From the NCBI RefSeq assembly GCF_029227915.1, contig NC_079877.1, forward strand, positions 35,739,851 through 35,803,850: a stretch of 64,000 bases of DNA, in the 5' to 3' direction. Each line of letters begins with the position of its first letter. The stretch's first letter is position 1. The DNA comes from Hydractinia symbiolongicarpus. Its lineage: Eukaryota > Cnidaria > Hydrozoa > Anthoathecata > Hydractiniidae. A program made the position numbers and the translations under genes. Shown here piece by piece: positions 23,201 to 37,030 of the stretch. A model generated the notes under the pieces. The model worked only from the letters and a program-made list of their open reading frames with translations. It searched no databases and was not told where the DNA came from.

Positions 23201-23825
23201 CGGGAAATGAGTTTACTCCCTGGGTACTTTTTTTGTATACTTTTGACTATACGGGCCTAGTCCGGGATTAACGGGAAATCACAGGTTTTCGTTTGCCGGC
23301 GATTAACCTCCTTTTATTCAGCGTCTCATCAAGAATGAAAACATTTTTGAAAACTACAAGTCTCATGCGTTTTAGTGGTGAAAAGATAATTTAAAAAATC
23401 GTTCTGGAAATGAGTTTACTCACAGGGTACTTTCCTTGTAAACATTCGACTATACGGGACAAGCCCGGGATTTAGGGAAATCGTGGTATTTCGTTTGCCG
23501 GCGATTAAACCTCTTTTATTAAGCGTCTCATTAAAAATAAAAACATTTTTGGAAACTACAAGTCCCATTCGTTCTAGTGGTGCAGAAATAACTTGAAAAA
23601 TCGTTCGGGAAATCAGTTTACTCCCTGGGTACTTTCTTTTTTATACATTCAACTATACGGGCCAAGCCCGGGATTTACGGGAAATCGCGGGTTTTCGTTT
23701 GCGGCGATTAAACCTCTTTCATTAAGCGTCTCATCAAAAATGAAAACATTTTTGAAAACTACAAGTCTCAGGCGTTTTAGTGGTGAAAAAATAATTTAAA
23801 AAATCGTTCGGGAAATGAGTTTACT
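20264..23825 (+). repeat. 3.56-kb block, copy 2 of the 6,080-bp duplication
   Basis: Second member of the pair described at 14184-17745. The join at its left edge fuses a GAGTTACGGAAG/GACTAAAC monomer half to an AGAGTCTCATC half, which looks like a recombination breakpoint inside a monomer. Confidence 0.85.
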
Positions 23826-25683
23826 TCCTGGGTACTTTTTTGTATACTTTTGACTTTACAGGCCGAGTCCGGGATTTACGGGAAATCGCAGGTTTTTGTT
23901 TACCGGCGATTAAACTTCTTTTATGCAGCGTCCCATCAAAAATGAAAACATTTTTGAAAACTACAAGTCTCATGCGTTTTAGTGGTGAAAAAATAATATA
24001 AAAAATCGTTCGGGAAATGAGTTTACTTCCTGGGTACTTTCTTCGTATACTTTTGACTATACGGGCCGAGTCCGGGATTTACGGGAAATCGCAGGTTTTC
24101 GTTTGCCGGCGATTAAACTCCTTTTATTCAGCGTCCCATCAAGAATGAAAACATTTTTGAAAACTACAAGTCTCATTCGTTTTAGTGGTGAAAAGATAAT
24201 TTAAAAAATCGTTCTGGAAATGAGTTTACTCACAGGGTACTTTCTTCGTATACTTTTGACTATACGGGTCGAGTCCGGGGTTTACGGGAAATGGCGGGTT
24301 TTCGTTTGCCGGCGATTAAACTTCTTTTATTCAGCGTCTCATCAAAAATGAAAACATTTTTAAAAACTACAAGTCTCATGGGCTTTAGTGGTGAAATAAT
24401 AATTTAAAAAATCGTTCGGGAAATGAGTTTACTCCCTGGGTACTTTTTTTGTATACTTTTGACTATACGGGCCTAGTCCGGGATTAACGGGAAATCACAG
24501 GTTTTCGTTTGCCGGCGATTAACCTCCTTTTATTCAGCGTCTCATCAAGAATGAAAACATTTTTGAAAACTACAAGTCTCATGCGTTTTAGTGGTGAAAA
24601 GATAATTTAAAAAATCGTTCTGGAAATGAGTTTACTCACAGGGTACTTTCCTTGTAAACATTCGACTATACGGGACAAGCCCGGGATTTAGGGAAATCGT
24701 GGTATTTCGTTTGCCGGCGATTAAACCTCTTTTATTAAGCGTCTCATTAAAAATAAAAACATTTTTGGAAACTACAAGTCCCATTCGTTCTAGTGGTGCA
24801 GAAATAACTTGAAAAATCGTTCGGGAAATCAGTTTACTCCCTGGGTACTTTCTTTTTTATACATTCAACTATACGGGCCAAGCCCGGGATTTACGGGAAA
24901 TCGCGGGTTTTCGTTTGCGGCGATTAAACCTCTTTCATTAAGCGTCTCATCAAAAATGAAAACATTTTTGAAAACTACAAGTCTCAGGCGTTTTAGTGGT
25001 GAAAAAATAATTTAAAAAATCGTTCGGGAAATGAGTTTACTCCCTGGGTACTTTCTTTGTATACTATTGACTATACGGGCAAAGTCCGTGATTTACGGGA
25101 AATCGCGGGTTTTCGTGTGCCGGCGATTAAACTTCTTTTATTCAACGTCTCATGATAAATGTAAACATTTCTGAAAACTACAAGTCTCATGCGTTTTAGT
25201 GGTGAAAAAATAATTTAAAAAATCGTTCGGGAAATGACTTTACTCCCTGGGAACTTTCTTTGTATACTTTCGACTATACGGGCCGAGTCCGAGAGTTACG
25301 GAAGTCGTGAGGTTTCGTTTGCCGGCGATTAAACTTCTTTTATTCAGCGTCTCATCAAAAATGAAAACATTTTTAAAAACTACAAGTCTCATGGGCTTTA
25401 GTGGTGAAATAATAATTTAAAAAATCGTTCGGGAAATAAGTTTACTCCCTAGGTACTTTCTTTGTATACTTTTGACTATACGGGCCGAGTCCGGGATTTA
25501 CGGAAATGGCGGGTTTTCGTTTGCCAGTGATTAAACTTCTTTTATTCAGTGTCTCATCAAAAATGAAAACATTTTTGAAAACTACAAGTCTCATGCGTTT
25601 TAGTGGCGGAAAAATAATTTAAAAAATCGTTCGGGAAATGTGTTTACTCCCTGGGTACTTTCTTTGTATACTTTTGACTATAC
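23819..25683 (+). repeat. 1.86-kb block, copy 2 of the 5,675-bp duplication
   Basis: Second member of the pair described at 18144-20008. With its left neighbour it makes a 6-mer step (D-class starts at 23593 and 24809, 1,216 bp apart), two monomers fewer than the parent 8-mer. Confidence 0.85.
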
Positions 25684-28600
25684 GGGCCAAGTCCTGGATT
25701 TACGGGAAATCGCAGGTTTTCGTTTGCCGGCGATTAGACTGCTTTTATTCAGCGTCTCATCAAGAATGAAAACATTTTTGAAAACTACAAGTCTCATGCG
25801 TTTTAGTGGTGAAAAAATAATTTAAAAAATCGTTTTGGAAATGAGTTTACTCACAGGGTACTTTCTTTGTATACATTCGACTATACGGGCCAAGCCCAGG
25901 ATTTACGGGAAATCGCGGGTTTTCGTTTGCCGACTATTAAACCACATTCATTAAGCGTCTCATCAAAAATGAAAACATTTTTGAAAACTACAAGTCTCAT
26001 GCCTTTTAGTGGTGAAAAAATAATTCAAAAAATCGTTCGGGAAATGGGTTTACACCCTGGGTACTTTCTTTGCATACATTCGACTATATGGGCCAAGCCC
26101 GGGATTTACGTGAAATCGCGGGTTTTCGTTTGCAGGCGATTAAACCTCTTTCATTTAGCGTCTCATCAAAAATGAAAACATTTTTGAAAACTACAAGTCT
26201 CATGCGTTTTAGTGGTGAAAAAATAATTTTAAAAATCGTTCGGGAAATAAGTTTACTCCCTGGGTACTTTCTTTGTATACTTTTTTCTATACGGGCAAAG
26301 TCCGGGATTTACGGGAAATCGCGGGTTTTCGTGTGCCGACGATTAAACTTCTTTTATTCAGCGTCCCATCAAAAATGAAAACACTTTTGAAAACTACAAG
26401 TCTCATGCGTTTTAGTGGTGAAAAAATAATATAAAAAATCGTTCGGGAAATGAGTTTACTCCCTGGGTACTTTTTTCGTATACTTTTGACTATACGGGCC
26501 GAGTCCAGGGTTTACGGGAAATGGCGGGTTTTCGTTTGCGGCGATTAAACCTCTTTCATTAAGCGTCTCATCAAAAATGAAAACATTTTTGAAAACTACA
26601 GGTCTCATGCGTTTTAGTGGTGAAAAAATAATTTAAAAAATCGTTCGGGAAATGAGTTTACTCCCTGGGTACTTTCTTTGTATACTATTGACTATACGGG
26701 CAAAGTCCGTGATTTACGGGAAATCGCGGGTTTTCGTGTGCCGGCGATTAAACTTCTTTTATTCAACGTCTCATGAAAAATGAAAACATTTCTGAAAACT
26801 ACAAGTCTCATGCGTTTTAGTGGTGAAAAAATAATTTAAAAAATCGTTCGGGAAATGACTTTACTCCCTGGGAACTTTCTTTGTATACTTTTGACTATGC
26901 GGGCCGAGTCCGAGAGTTACGGAAGTCGTGAGTTTTCGTTTGCCGGCGATTAAACTTCTTTTATTCAGCGTCTCATCAAAAATGAAAACATTTTTAAAAA
27001 CTACAAGTCTCATGGGCTTTAGTGGTGAAATAATAATTTAAAAAATCGTTCCGGAAATGAGTTTACTCCCTAGGTACTTTCTTTGTATACTTTTGACTAT
27101 ACGGGCCGAGTCCGGGATTTACGGGAAATGGCGGGTTTTCGTTTGCCAGTGATTAAACTTCTTTTATTCAGTGTCTCATCAAAAATGAAAACATTTTTGA
27201 AAACTACAAGTCTCATGCGTTTTAGTGGCGGAAAAATAATTTAAAAAATCGTTCAAGAAATGAGTTTACTCCCTGGGTACTTTCTTTGTATACTTTTGAC
27301 TATACGGGCCGAGTGTGGGATTTACGGGAAATCGCAGGTTTTCGTTTGCCGGCGATTAAACTGCTTTTATTCAGCGTCTCATCAAGAATGAAAACATTTT
27401 TGAAAACTACAAGTCTCATTCGTTTTAGTGGTGGAAAGATAATTTAAAAAATCGTTCTGGAAATGAGTTTACTCACAGGGTACTTTCTTTGTAAACATTG
27501 GACTATACGGGCCAAGCCCAGGATTTAGGGAAATCGTGGTATTTCGTTTGCCGGCGATTAAACCTCTTTCATTAAGCGTCTCATCAAAAATAAAAACATT
27601 TTTGAAAACTACAAGTCTCATGCGTTTTAGTGGTGAAAAAATAATTTAAAAAATCGTTTTGGAAATGAGTCTACTCACAGGGTACTTTCTTTGTATACAT
27701 TCGACTATACGGGCCAAGCCCAGGATTTACGGGAAATCGCGGGTTTTCGTTTGCCGGCTATTAAACCACATTCATTAAGCGTCTCATCAAAAATGAAAAC
27801 ATTTTTGAAAACTACAAGTCTCATGCCTTTTAGTGGTGAAAAAATAATTTAAAAAATCGTTCTGGAAATGGGTTTACACCCTGGGTACTTTCTTTGCATA
27901 CATTCGACTATATGGGCCAAGCCCGGGATTTACGTGAAATCGCGGGTTTTCGTTTGCCGGCGATTAAACCTCTTTCATTTAGCGTCTCATCAAAATGAAA
28001 ACATTTTTGAAAACTACAAGTCTCATGCGTTTTAGTGGTGAAAAAATAATTTAAAAAATCGTTCGGGAAATGAGTTTACTCCCTGGGTACTTTCTTTGTA
28101 TACTTTTGACTATGCGGGCCGAGTCCGGGATTTACGGGAAATCGCGGGTTTTCGTTTGCTGGCGATTAAACTTCTTTTATTCAGCGTCTCATCAAAAATG
28201 AAAACATTTTTAAAAACTACAAGTCTCATGGGCTTTAGTGGTGAAATAATAATTTAAAAAATCGTTCGGGAAATGAGTTTACTCCCTGGGTACTTTCCTT
28301 GTATACTTTTGACTATACGGGCCGAGTCCGGGATTTACGGGAAATCGCAGAATTTCGTTTGCCGGCGATTAAACTGCTTTTATTCAGCGTCTCATCAAGA
28401 ATGAAAACATTTTTGAAAACTACAAGTCTCATTCGTTTTAGTGGTGAAAAGATAATTTAAAAAATCGTTCTGGAAATGAGTTTACTCACAGGGTACTTTC
28501 TTTGTAAACATTCGACTATACGGGCCAAGCCCGGGATTTAGGGAAATCGTGGTATTTCGTTTGCCGGCGATTAAACCTCTTTCATTAAGCGTCTCATCAA

Positions 28601-31480
28601 AAATAAAAACATTTTTGAAAACTACAAGTCTCATGCGTTTTAGTGGTGAAAAAATAATTTAAAAAATCGTTCGGGAAATGGGTTTACACCCTGGGTACTT
28701 TCTTTGCATACATTCGACTATATGGGCCAAGCCCGGGATTTACGTGAAATCGCGGGTTTTGGTTTGCCGGCGATTAAACCTCTTTCATTTATCGTCTCAT
28801 CAAAAATGAAAACATTTTTGAAAACTACAAGTCTCATGCGTTTTAGTGGTGCAAAAAAAATAATTTAAAAAATCGTTCGGGAAATGAGTTTACTCCCTGG
28901 GTACTTTCTTTTTATACTTTTGACTATACGGGCAAAGTCCGGGATTTACGGGAAATCGCGGGTTTTCGTGTGCCGACGATTAAACTTCTTTTATTCAGCG
29001 TCCCATCAAAAATGAAAACATTTTTGAAAACTACAAGTCTCATGCGTTTTAGTGGTGAAAAAATAATATAAAAAATCGTTCGGGAAATGAGTTTACTCCC
29101 TGGGTACTTTCTTCGTATACTTTTGGCTATACGGGCCGAGTCCAGGGTTTACGGGAAATGGCGGGTTTTCGTTTGCCGGCGATTAAACTTCTTTTATTCA
29201 GCGTCTCATCAAAAATGAAAACATTTTTAAAAACTAAAAGTCTCATGGGCTTTAGTGGTGAAATAATAATTTAAAAAATCGTTCGGGAAATGAGTTTACT
29301 TCCTGGGTACTTTTTTTGTATACTTTTGATTTACAGGCCGAGTCCGGGATTTACGGGAAATCGCAGGTTTTCGTTTGCGGCGATTAAACTCCTTTTATTC
29401 AGCGTCTCATCAAGAATGAAAACATTTCTGAAAACTACAAGTCTCATGCCTTTTAGTGGTGAAAAGATAATTTAAAAAATCGTTCTGGAAATGAGTTTAC
29501 TCCCTGGGTACTTTCTTCGTATACTTTTGACTATACGGGCCGAGTCCGGGGTTTAAGGGAAATGGCGGGTTTTCGTTTGCCGGCGATTAAACTTCTTTTA
29601 TTCAGCGTCTCATCAAAAATGAAAACATTTTTAAAAACTACAAGTCTCATGGGTTTTAGTGGTGAAATAATAATTTAAAAAATCGTTCATGAAATGAGTT
29701 TACTCCCTGGGTACTTTTTTTGTATACTTTTGATTTACAGGCCGAGTCCGGGATTTACGGGAAATCGCAGGTTTTCGTTTGCCGGCGATTAAACTCCTTT
29801 TATTCAGCGTCTCATCAAGAATGAAAACATTTTTGAAAACTACAAGTCTCATGCGTTTTAGTGGTGAAAAGATAATTTAAAAAATCGTTCTGGAAATGAG
29901 TTTACTCCCTGGGTACTTTCTTTGTATACTTTTGACTATACGGGCCGAGTCCGGGATTTACGGGAAATCACAGGTTTTCGTTTGCCGGCGATTAAACTGC
30001 TTTTATTCAGCGTCTCATCAAGAATGAAAACATTTTTGAAAACTACAAGTCTCATTCGTTTTAGTGGTGAAAAGATAATTTAAAAAATCGTTCTGGAAAT
30101 GAGTTTACTCACAGGGTACTTTCTTTGTAAACATTCGACTATACGGGCCAAGCCCGGGATTTAGGGAAATCGTGGTATTTCGTTTGCCGGCGATTAAACC
30201 TCTTTCATTAAGCGTCTCATCAAAAATAACAACATTTTTGAAAACTACAAGTCTCATGCGTTTTAGTGGTGAAAAAATAATTTAAAAAATCGTTTTGGAA
30301 ATGAGTTTACTCACAGGGTACTTTCTTTGTATACATTCGACTATACGGGCCAAGCCCAGGATTTACGGGAAATCGCGGGTTTTCGTTTGCCGGCTATTAA
30401 ACCACATTCATTAAGCGTCTCATCAAAAATGAAAACATTTTTGAAAACTACAAGTCTCATGCCTTTTAGTGGTGAAAAAATAATTCAAAAAATCGTTCGG
30501 GAAATGGGTTTACACCCTGGGTACTTTCTTTGCATACATTCGACTATATGGGCCAAGCCCGGGATTTACGTGAAATCGCGGGTTTTCGTTTGCCGGCGAT
30601 TAAACCTCTTTCATTTAGCGTCTCATCAAAAATGAAAACATTTTTGAAAACTACAAGTCTCATGCGTTTTAGTGGTGAAAAAATAATTTAAAAAATCGTT
30701 CGGAAAATGAGTTTACTCCCTGGGTACTTTCTTTGTATACTTTTGACTATACGGGCAAAGTCCGGGATTTACGGGAAATCGCGGGTTTTCGTGTGCCGAC
30801 GATTAAACTTCTTTTATTCAGCGTCCCATCAAAAATGAAAATATTTTTGTAAACTACAAGTCTCATGGGCTTTAGTGGTGAAAAAATAATATAAAAAATC
30901 GTTCGGGAAATGAGTTTACTCCCTGGGTACTTTCTTCGTATACTTTTGACTATACGGGCCGAGTCCGGGGTTTAAGGGAAATGGCGGGTTTTCGTTTGCC
31001 GGCGATTAAACTTCTTTTATTCAGCGTCTCATCAAAAATGAAAACATTTTTAAAAACTACAAGTCTCATGGGTTTTAGTGGTGAAATAATAATTTAAAAA
31101 ATCGTTCGGGAAATGAGTTTACTCCCTGGGTACTTTTTTTGTATACTTTTGATTTACAGGCCGAGTCCGGGATTAACGGGAAATCGCAGGTTTTCGTTTG
31201 CCGGCGATTAAACTCCTTTTATTCAGCGTCTCATCAAGAATGAAAACATTTCTGAAAACTACAAGTCTCATGCGTTTTAGTGGTGAAAAGATAATTTAAA
31301 AAATCGTTCTGGAAATGAGTTTACTCCCTGGGTACTTTGTTTGTATACTTTTGACTATACGGGCCGAGTCCGGGGTTTAAGGGAAATGGCGGGTTTTCGT
31401 TTGCCGGCGATTAAACTTCTTTTATTCAGCGTCTCATCAAAAATGAAAACATTTTTAAAAACAACAAGTCTCATTCGTTC
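25683..31480 (+). repeat. Mixed-class monomers with short local repeats
   Basis: All classes occur without a sustained period. Local copies include 25020-25640 against 26640-27260 (shift 1,620, marked TACTATTGACTATAC) and about 25775-26380 against 30235-30840 (shift 4,460, marked CATGCCTTTTAGTGG). No non-satellite sequence. Confidence 0.8.
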
Positions 31481-34400
31481 TAGTGGTGCAGAAATAACTT
31501 GAAAAATCGTTCGGGAAATCAGTTTACTCCCTGGGCACTTTCTTTTTTATACATTGAACTATACGGGCCAAGCCCGGGATTTACGGGAAATCGCGGGTTT
31601 TCGTTTGCGGCGATTAAACCTCTTTCATTAAGCGTCTCATCAAAAATGAAAACATTTTTGAAAACTACAAGTCTCAGGCGTTTTAGTGGTGAAAAAATAA
31701 TTTAAAAAATCGTTAGGGAAATGAGTTTACTCCCTGGGTACTTTCTTTGAATACTTTTGACTATACGGGCAAAGTCCGTGATTTAAAGGAAATCGCGGGT
31801 TTTCGTGTGCCGGCGATTAAACTTCTTTTATTCAACGTCTCATCAAAAATGAAAACATTTCTGAAAACTAAAAGTCTCATGCGTTTTAGTGGTGAAAAAA
31901 TAATTTAAAAAATCGTTCGGGAAATGAGTTTACACCCTGGGAACTTTCTTTGTATTCTTTTGACTATACGGGCCGAGTCCGGGAGTTACGGAAGTCGTGA
32001 GTTTTCGTTTGCCGGCGATTAAACTTCTTTTATTCAGCGTCTCATCAAAAATGAAAACATTTTTAAAAACTACAAGTCTCATGGGCTTTAGTGGTGAAAA
32101 GATAATTTAAAAAATCGTTCTGGAAATGAGTTTACTCCCTGGGTACTTTCTTCGTATACTTTTGACTATACGGGCCGAGTCCGGGGTTTAAGGGAAATGG
32201 CGGGTTTTCGGTTGCCGGCGATTAAACTTCTTTTATTCAGCGTCTCATCAAAAATGAAAACATTTTTAAAAACTACAACTCTCATGGGTTTTAGTGGTGA
32301 AATAATAATTTAAAAAATCGTTCGGGAAATGAGTTTACTGCCTGGGTACTTTTTTTGTATACTTTTGATTTACAGGCCGAGTCCGGGATTTACGGGAAAT
32401 CGCAGGTTTTCGTTTGCCGGCGATTAAACTCCTTTTATTCAGCGTCTCATCAAGAATGAAAACATTTTTGAAAACTACAAGTCTCATGCGTTTTAGTGGT
32501 GAAAAGATAATTTAAAAAATCGTTCTGGAAATGAGTTTACTCCCTGGGTACTTTCTTCGTATACTTTTGACTATACGGGCCGAGTCCGGGGTTTAAGGGA
32601 AATGGCGGGTTTTCGTTTGCGGCGATTAAACCTCTTTCATTAGAGGTCTCATCAAAAATGAAAACATTTTTGAAAACTACAAGTCTCAGGCGTTTTAGTG
32701 GTGACAAAATAATTTAAAAAATCGTTAGGGAAATGAGTTTACTCCTTGGGTACTTTCTTTGTATACTTTTGACTATACGGGCAAAGTCCGTGATTTAAGG
32801 GAAATCGCGGGTTTTCGTGTGCCGGCGATTAAACTTCTTTTATTCAACGTCTCATCAAAAATGAAAACATTTCTGAAAACTAAAAGTCTCATGCGTTTTA
32901 GTGGTGAAAAAATAATTTAAAAAATCGTTCGGGAAATGAGTTTACACCCTGGGAACTTTCTTTGTATTCTTTTGACTATACGGGCCGAGTCCGGGAGTTA
33001 CGGAAGTCGTGAGTTTTCGTTTGCCGGCGATTAAACTTCTTTTATTCAGCGTCTCATCAAAAATGAAAACATTTTTAAAAACTACAAGTCTCATGGGCTT
33101 TAGTGGTGAAAAGATAATTTAAAAAATCGTTCTGGAAATGAGTTTACTCCCTGGGTACTTTCTTCGTATACTTTTGACTATACGGGCCGAGTCCGGGGTT
33201 TAAGGGAAATGGCGGGTTTTCGTTTGCCGGCGATTAAACTTCTTTTATTCAGCGTCTCATCAAAAATGAAAACATTTTTAAAAACTACAAGTCTCATGGG
33301 TTTTAGTGGTGAAATAATAATTTAAAAAATCGTTCGGGAAATGAGTTTACTCCCTGGGTACTTTTTTTGTATACTTTTGATTTACAGGCCGAGTCCGGGA
33401 TTTACGGGAAATCGCAGGTTTTCGTTTGCCGGCGATTAAACTCCTTTTATTCAGCGTCTCATCAAGAATAAAAACATTTTTGAAAACTACAAGTCTCATG
33501 CGTTTTAGTGGTGAAAAGATAATTTAAAAAATCGTTCTGGAAATGAGTTTACTCCCTGGGTACTTTCTTCGTATACTTTTGACTATACGGGCCGAGTCTG
33601 GGGTTTAAGGGAAATGGCGGGTTTTCGTTTGCCGGCGATTAAACTTCTTTTATTCAGCGTCTCATCAAAAATGAAAACATTTTTAAAAACTACAAGTCTC
33701 ATGGGCTTTAGTGGTGAAAAGATAATTTAAAAAATCGTTCCGGAAATGAGTTTACTCCCTGGGTACTTTCTTCGTATACTTTTGACTATACGGGCCGAGT
33801 CCGGGGTTTAAGGGAAATGGCGGGTTTTCGTTTGCCGGCGATTAAACTTCTTTTATTCAGCGTCTCATCAAAAATGAAAACATTTTTAAAAACTACAAGT
33901 CTCATGGGTTTTAGTGGTGAAATAATAATTTAAAAAATCGTTCGGGAAATGAGTTTACTCCCTGGGTACTTTTTTTGTATACTTTTGATTTACAGGCCGA
34001 GTCCGGGATTTACGGGAAATCGCAGGTTTTCGTTTGCCGGCGATTAAACTCCTTTTATTCAGCGTCTCATCAAGAATGAAAACATTTTTGAAAACTACAA
34101 GTCTCATGCGTTTTAGTGGTGAAAAGATAATTTAAAAAATCGTTCTGGAAATGAGTTTACTCCCTGGGTACTTTCTTCGTATACTTTTGACTATACGGGC
34201 CGAGTCCGGGGTTTAAGGGAAATGGCGGGTTTTCGTTTGCCGGCGATTAAACTTCTTTTATTCAGCGTCTCATCAAAAATGAAAACATTTTTAAAAACTA
34301 CAAGTCTCATGGGCTTTAGTGGTGAAATAATAATTTAAAAAATCGTTCGGGAAATGAGTTTACTCCCTGGGTACTTTCTTTGTATACTTTTGACTATACG

Positions 34401-35170
34401 GGCCGAGTCCGGGATTTATGGGAAATCACAGGTTTTCGTTTGCCGGCGATTAAACTCCTTTTATTCAGCGTCTCATCAAGAATGAAAACATTTGTGAAAA
34501 CTCCAAGTCTCATGCGTTTTAGTGGTGAAAAGATAATTTAAAAAATCGTTCTGGAAATGAGTTTACTCACAGGGTACTTTCTTTGTAAACATTCGACTAT
34601 ACGGGACAAGCCCGGGATTTAGGGAAATCGTGGTATTTCGTTTGCCGGCGATTAAACCTCTTTCATTAAGCGTCTCATTAAAAATAAAAACATTTTTGGA
34701 AACTACAAGTCTCATTCGTTCTAGTGGTGCAGAAATAACTTGAAAAATCGTTCGGGAAATCAGTTTACTCCCTGGGTACTTTCTTTTTTATACATTGAAC
34801 TATACGGGCCAAGCCCGGGATTTACGGGAAATCGCGGGTTTTCGTTTGCGGCGATTAAACCTCTTTCATTAAGCGTCTCATCAAAAATGAAAACATTTTT
34901 GAAAACTACAAGTCTCAGGCGTTTTAGTGGTGAAAAAATAATTTAAAAAATCGTTAGGGAAATGAGTTTACTCCCTGGGTACTTTCTTTGTATACTTTTG
35001 ACTATACGGGCAAAGTCCGTGATTTAAGGGAAATCGCGGGTTTTCGTGTGCCGGCGATTAAACTTCTTTTATTCAACGTCTCATCAAAAATGAAAACATT
35101 TCTGAAAACTAAAAGTCTCATGCGTTTTAGTGGTGAAAAAATAATTTAAAAAATCGTTCGGGAAATGAGT
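31480..35170 (+). repeat. Interlaced 5-mer, 3-mer and 16-mer registers
   Basis: The marker CGTTAGGGAAATG lies at about 31712, 32724 and 34953, giving steps of 1,012 bp (5-mer) and 3,241 bp (16-mer from the first). Between 33.1 and 34.3 kb a trimer of about 609 bp repeats, marked TTTGATTTACAGG and GGGGTTTAAGGG. The TTTGATTTACAGG monomers are shortened by 2 bp, which explains periods below 203 per monomer. At about 32635 a D-type tail with the odd form TTAGAGGTCTC marks a join. Confidence 0.8.
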
Positions 35171-37030
35171 TTACAGCCTGGGAACTTTATTTGTATACTT
35201 TTGACCATACGGGCCGAGTCCGGGATTTACAGGAAATCGCAGGTTTTCGTTTGCCGGCGATTAAACTCCTTTTATTCAGCGTCTCATCAAGAATGAAAAC
35301 ATTTTTGAAAACTACAAGTCTCATTCGTTTTAGTGGTGAAAAGATAATTTAAAAAATCGTTCTGGAAATGAGTTTACTCACAGGGTACTTTCTTCGTATA
35401 CTTTTGACTATATGGGCCGAGTACGGGGTTTACGGGAAATGGCGGGTTTTCGTTTGCCGGCGATTAAACTTCTTTTATTCAGCGTCTCATCAAAAATGAA
35501 AACATTTTTAAAACTACAAGTCTCATGGGTTTTAGTGGTGAAATAATAATTTAAAAAATCGTTCGGGAAATGAGTTTACTCCCTGGGTACTTTCTTTGTA
35601 TACTTTTGACTATACGGGCCGAGTCCGGTATTTACGGGAAATCACAGGTTTTCGTTTGCCGGCGATTAACCTCCTTTTATTCAGCGTCTCATCAAGAATG
35701 AAAACATTTTTGAAAACTACAAGTCTCATGCGTTTTAGTGGTGAAAAGATAATTTAAAAAATCGTTCTGGAAATGAGTTTACTCACAGGGTACTTTCTTT
35801 GTAAACATTCGACTATACGGGACAAGCCCGGGATTTAGGGAAATCGTGGTATTTCGTTTGACGGCGATTAAACCTCTTTTATTAAGCGTCCCATTAAAAA
35901 TAAAAACATTTTTGGAAACTACTCATTCGTTCTAGTGGTGCAGAAATAACTTGAAAAATCCTTCGGGAAATCAGTTTACTCCCTGGGTACTTTCTTTTTT
36001 ATACATTCAACTAAACGGGCCAAGCCCGGGATTTACGGGAAAGCGCGGGTTTTCGTTTGCGGCGATTAAACCTCTTTCATTAAGCGTCTCATCAAAAATG
36101 AAAACATTTTTGAAAACTACAAGTCTCAGGCGTTTTAGTGGTGAAAAAATAATTTAAGAAATCGTTCGGGAAATGAGTTTTCTCCCTGGGTACTTTCTTT
36201 GTATACTTTTGACTATACGGGCAAAGTCCGTGATTTACGGGAAATCGCGGGTTTTCGTGTGCCAGCGATTAAACTTCTTTTATTCAACGTCTCATCAAAA
36301 ATGAAAACATTTCTGAAAACTACAAGTCTCATGCGTTTTAGTGGTGAAAAAATAATTTAAAAAATCGTTCGGGAAATGACTTTACTCCCTGGGAACTTTC
36401 TTTGTATACTTTTGACTATACGGGCCGAGTCCGAGAGTTACGGAAGTCGTGAGTTTTCGTTTGCCGGCGATTAAACTTCTTTTATTCAGCGTCTCATCAA
36501 AAATGAAAACATTTTTAAAAACTACAAGTCTCATGGGCTTTAGTGGTGAAATAATAATTTAAAAAATCGTTCGGGAAATGAGTTTACTTCCTGGGTACTT
36601 TTTTTATATACTTTTGACTTTACAGGCCGAGTCCAGGATTTACGGGAAATCGCAGGTTTTCGTTTGCCGGCGATTAAACTTCTTTTATTCAGCGTCTCAT
36701 CAAAAATGAAAATATTTTTGAAAACTACAAGTCTCATGCGTTTTAGTGGTGAAAAAATAATTTAAAAAATCGTTCGGGAAATGAGTTTACTCCCTAGGTA
36801 CTTTCTTTGTATACTTTTGACTATACGGGCCGAGTCTGGGATTTACGGGAAATGGCGGGTTTTCGTTTGCCAGTGATTAAACTTCTTTTATTCAGTGTCT
36901 CATCAAAAATGAAAACATTTTTGAAAACTACAAGTCTCATGCGTTTTAGTGATGGAAAAATAATTTAAAAAATCGTTCGGGAAATGAGTTTACTCCCTGG
37001 GTACTTTCTTTGTATACTTTTGACTATACG
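35170..37030 (+). repeat. Mixed monomers, similar to the 25-27 kb region
   Basis: Runs of C- and D-class monomers, then a stretch (GACTTTACTCCCTGGG at about 36375, GAGAGTTACGGAAG, CCCTAGGTAC) that follows the same order as 26855 onward, about 9,520 bp upstream (47 monomers). One C-class monomer near 35918 has lost the ACAAGTC segment (TGGAAACTACTCATTCG). Confidence 0.75.
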
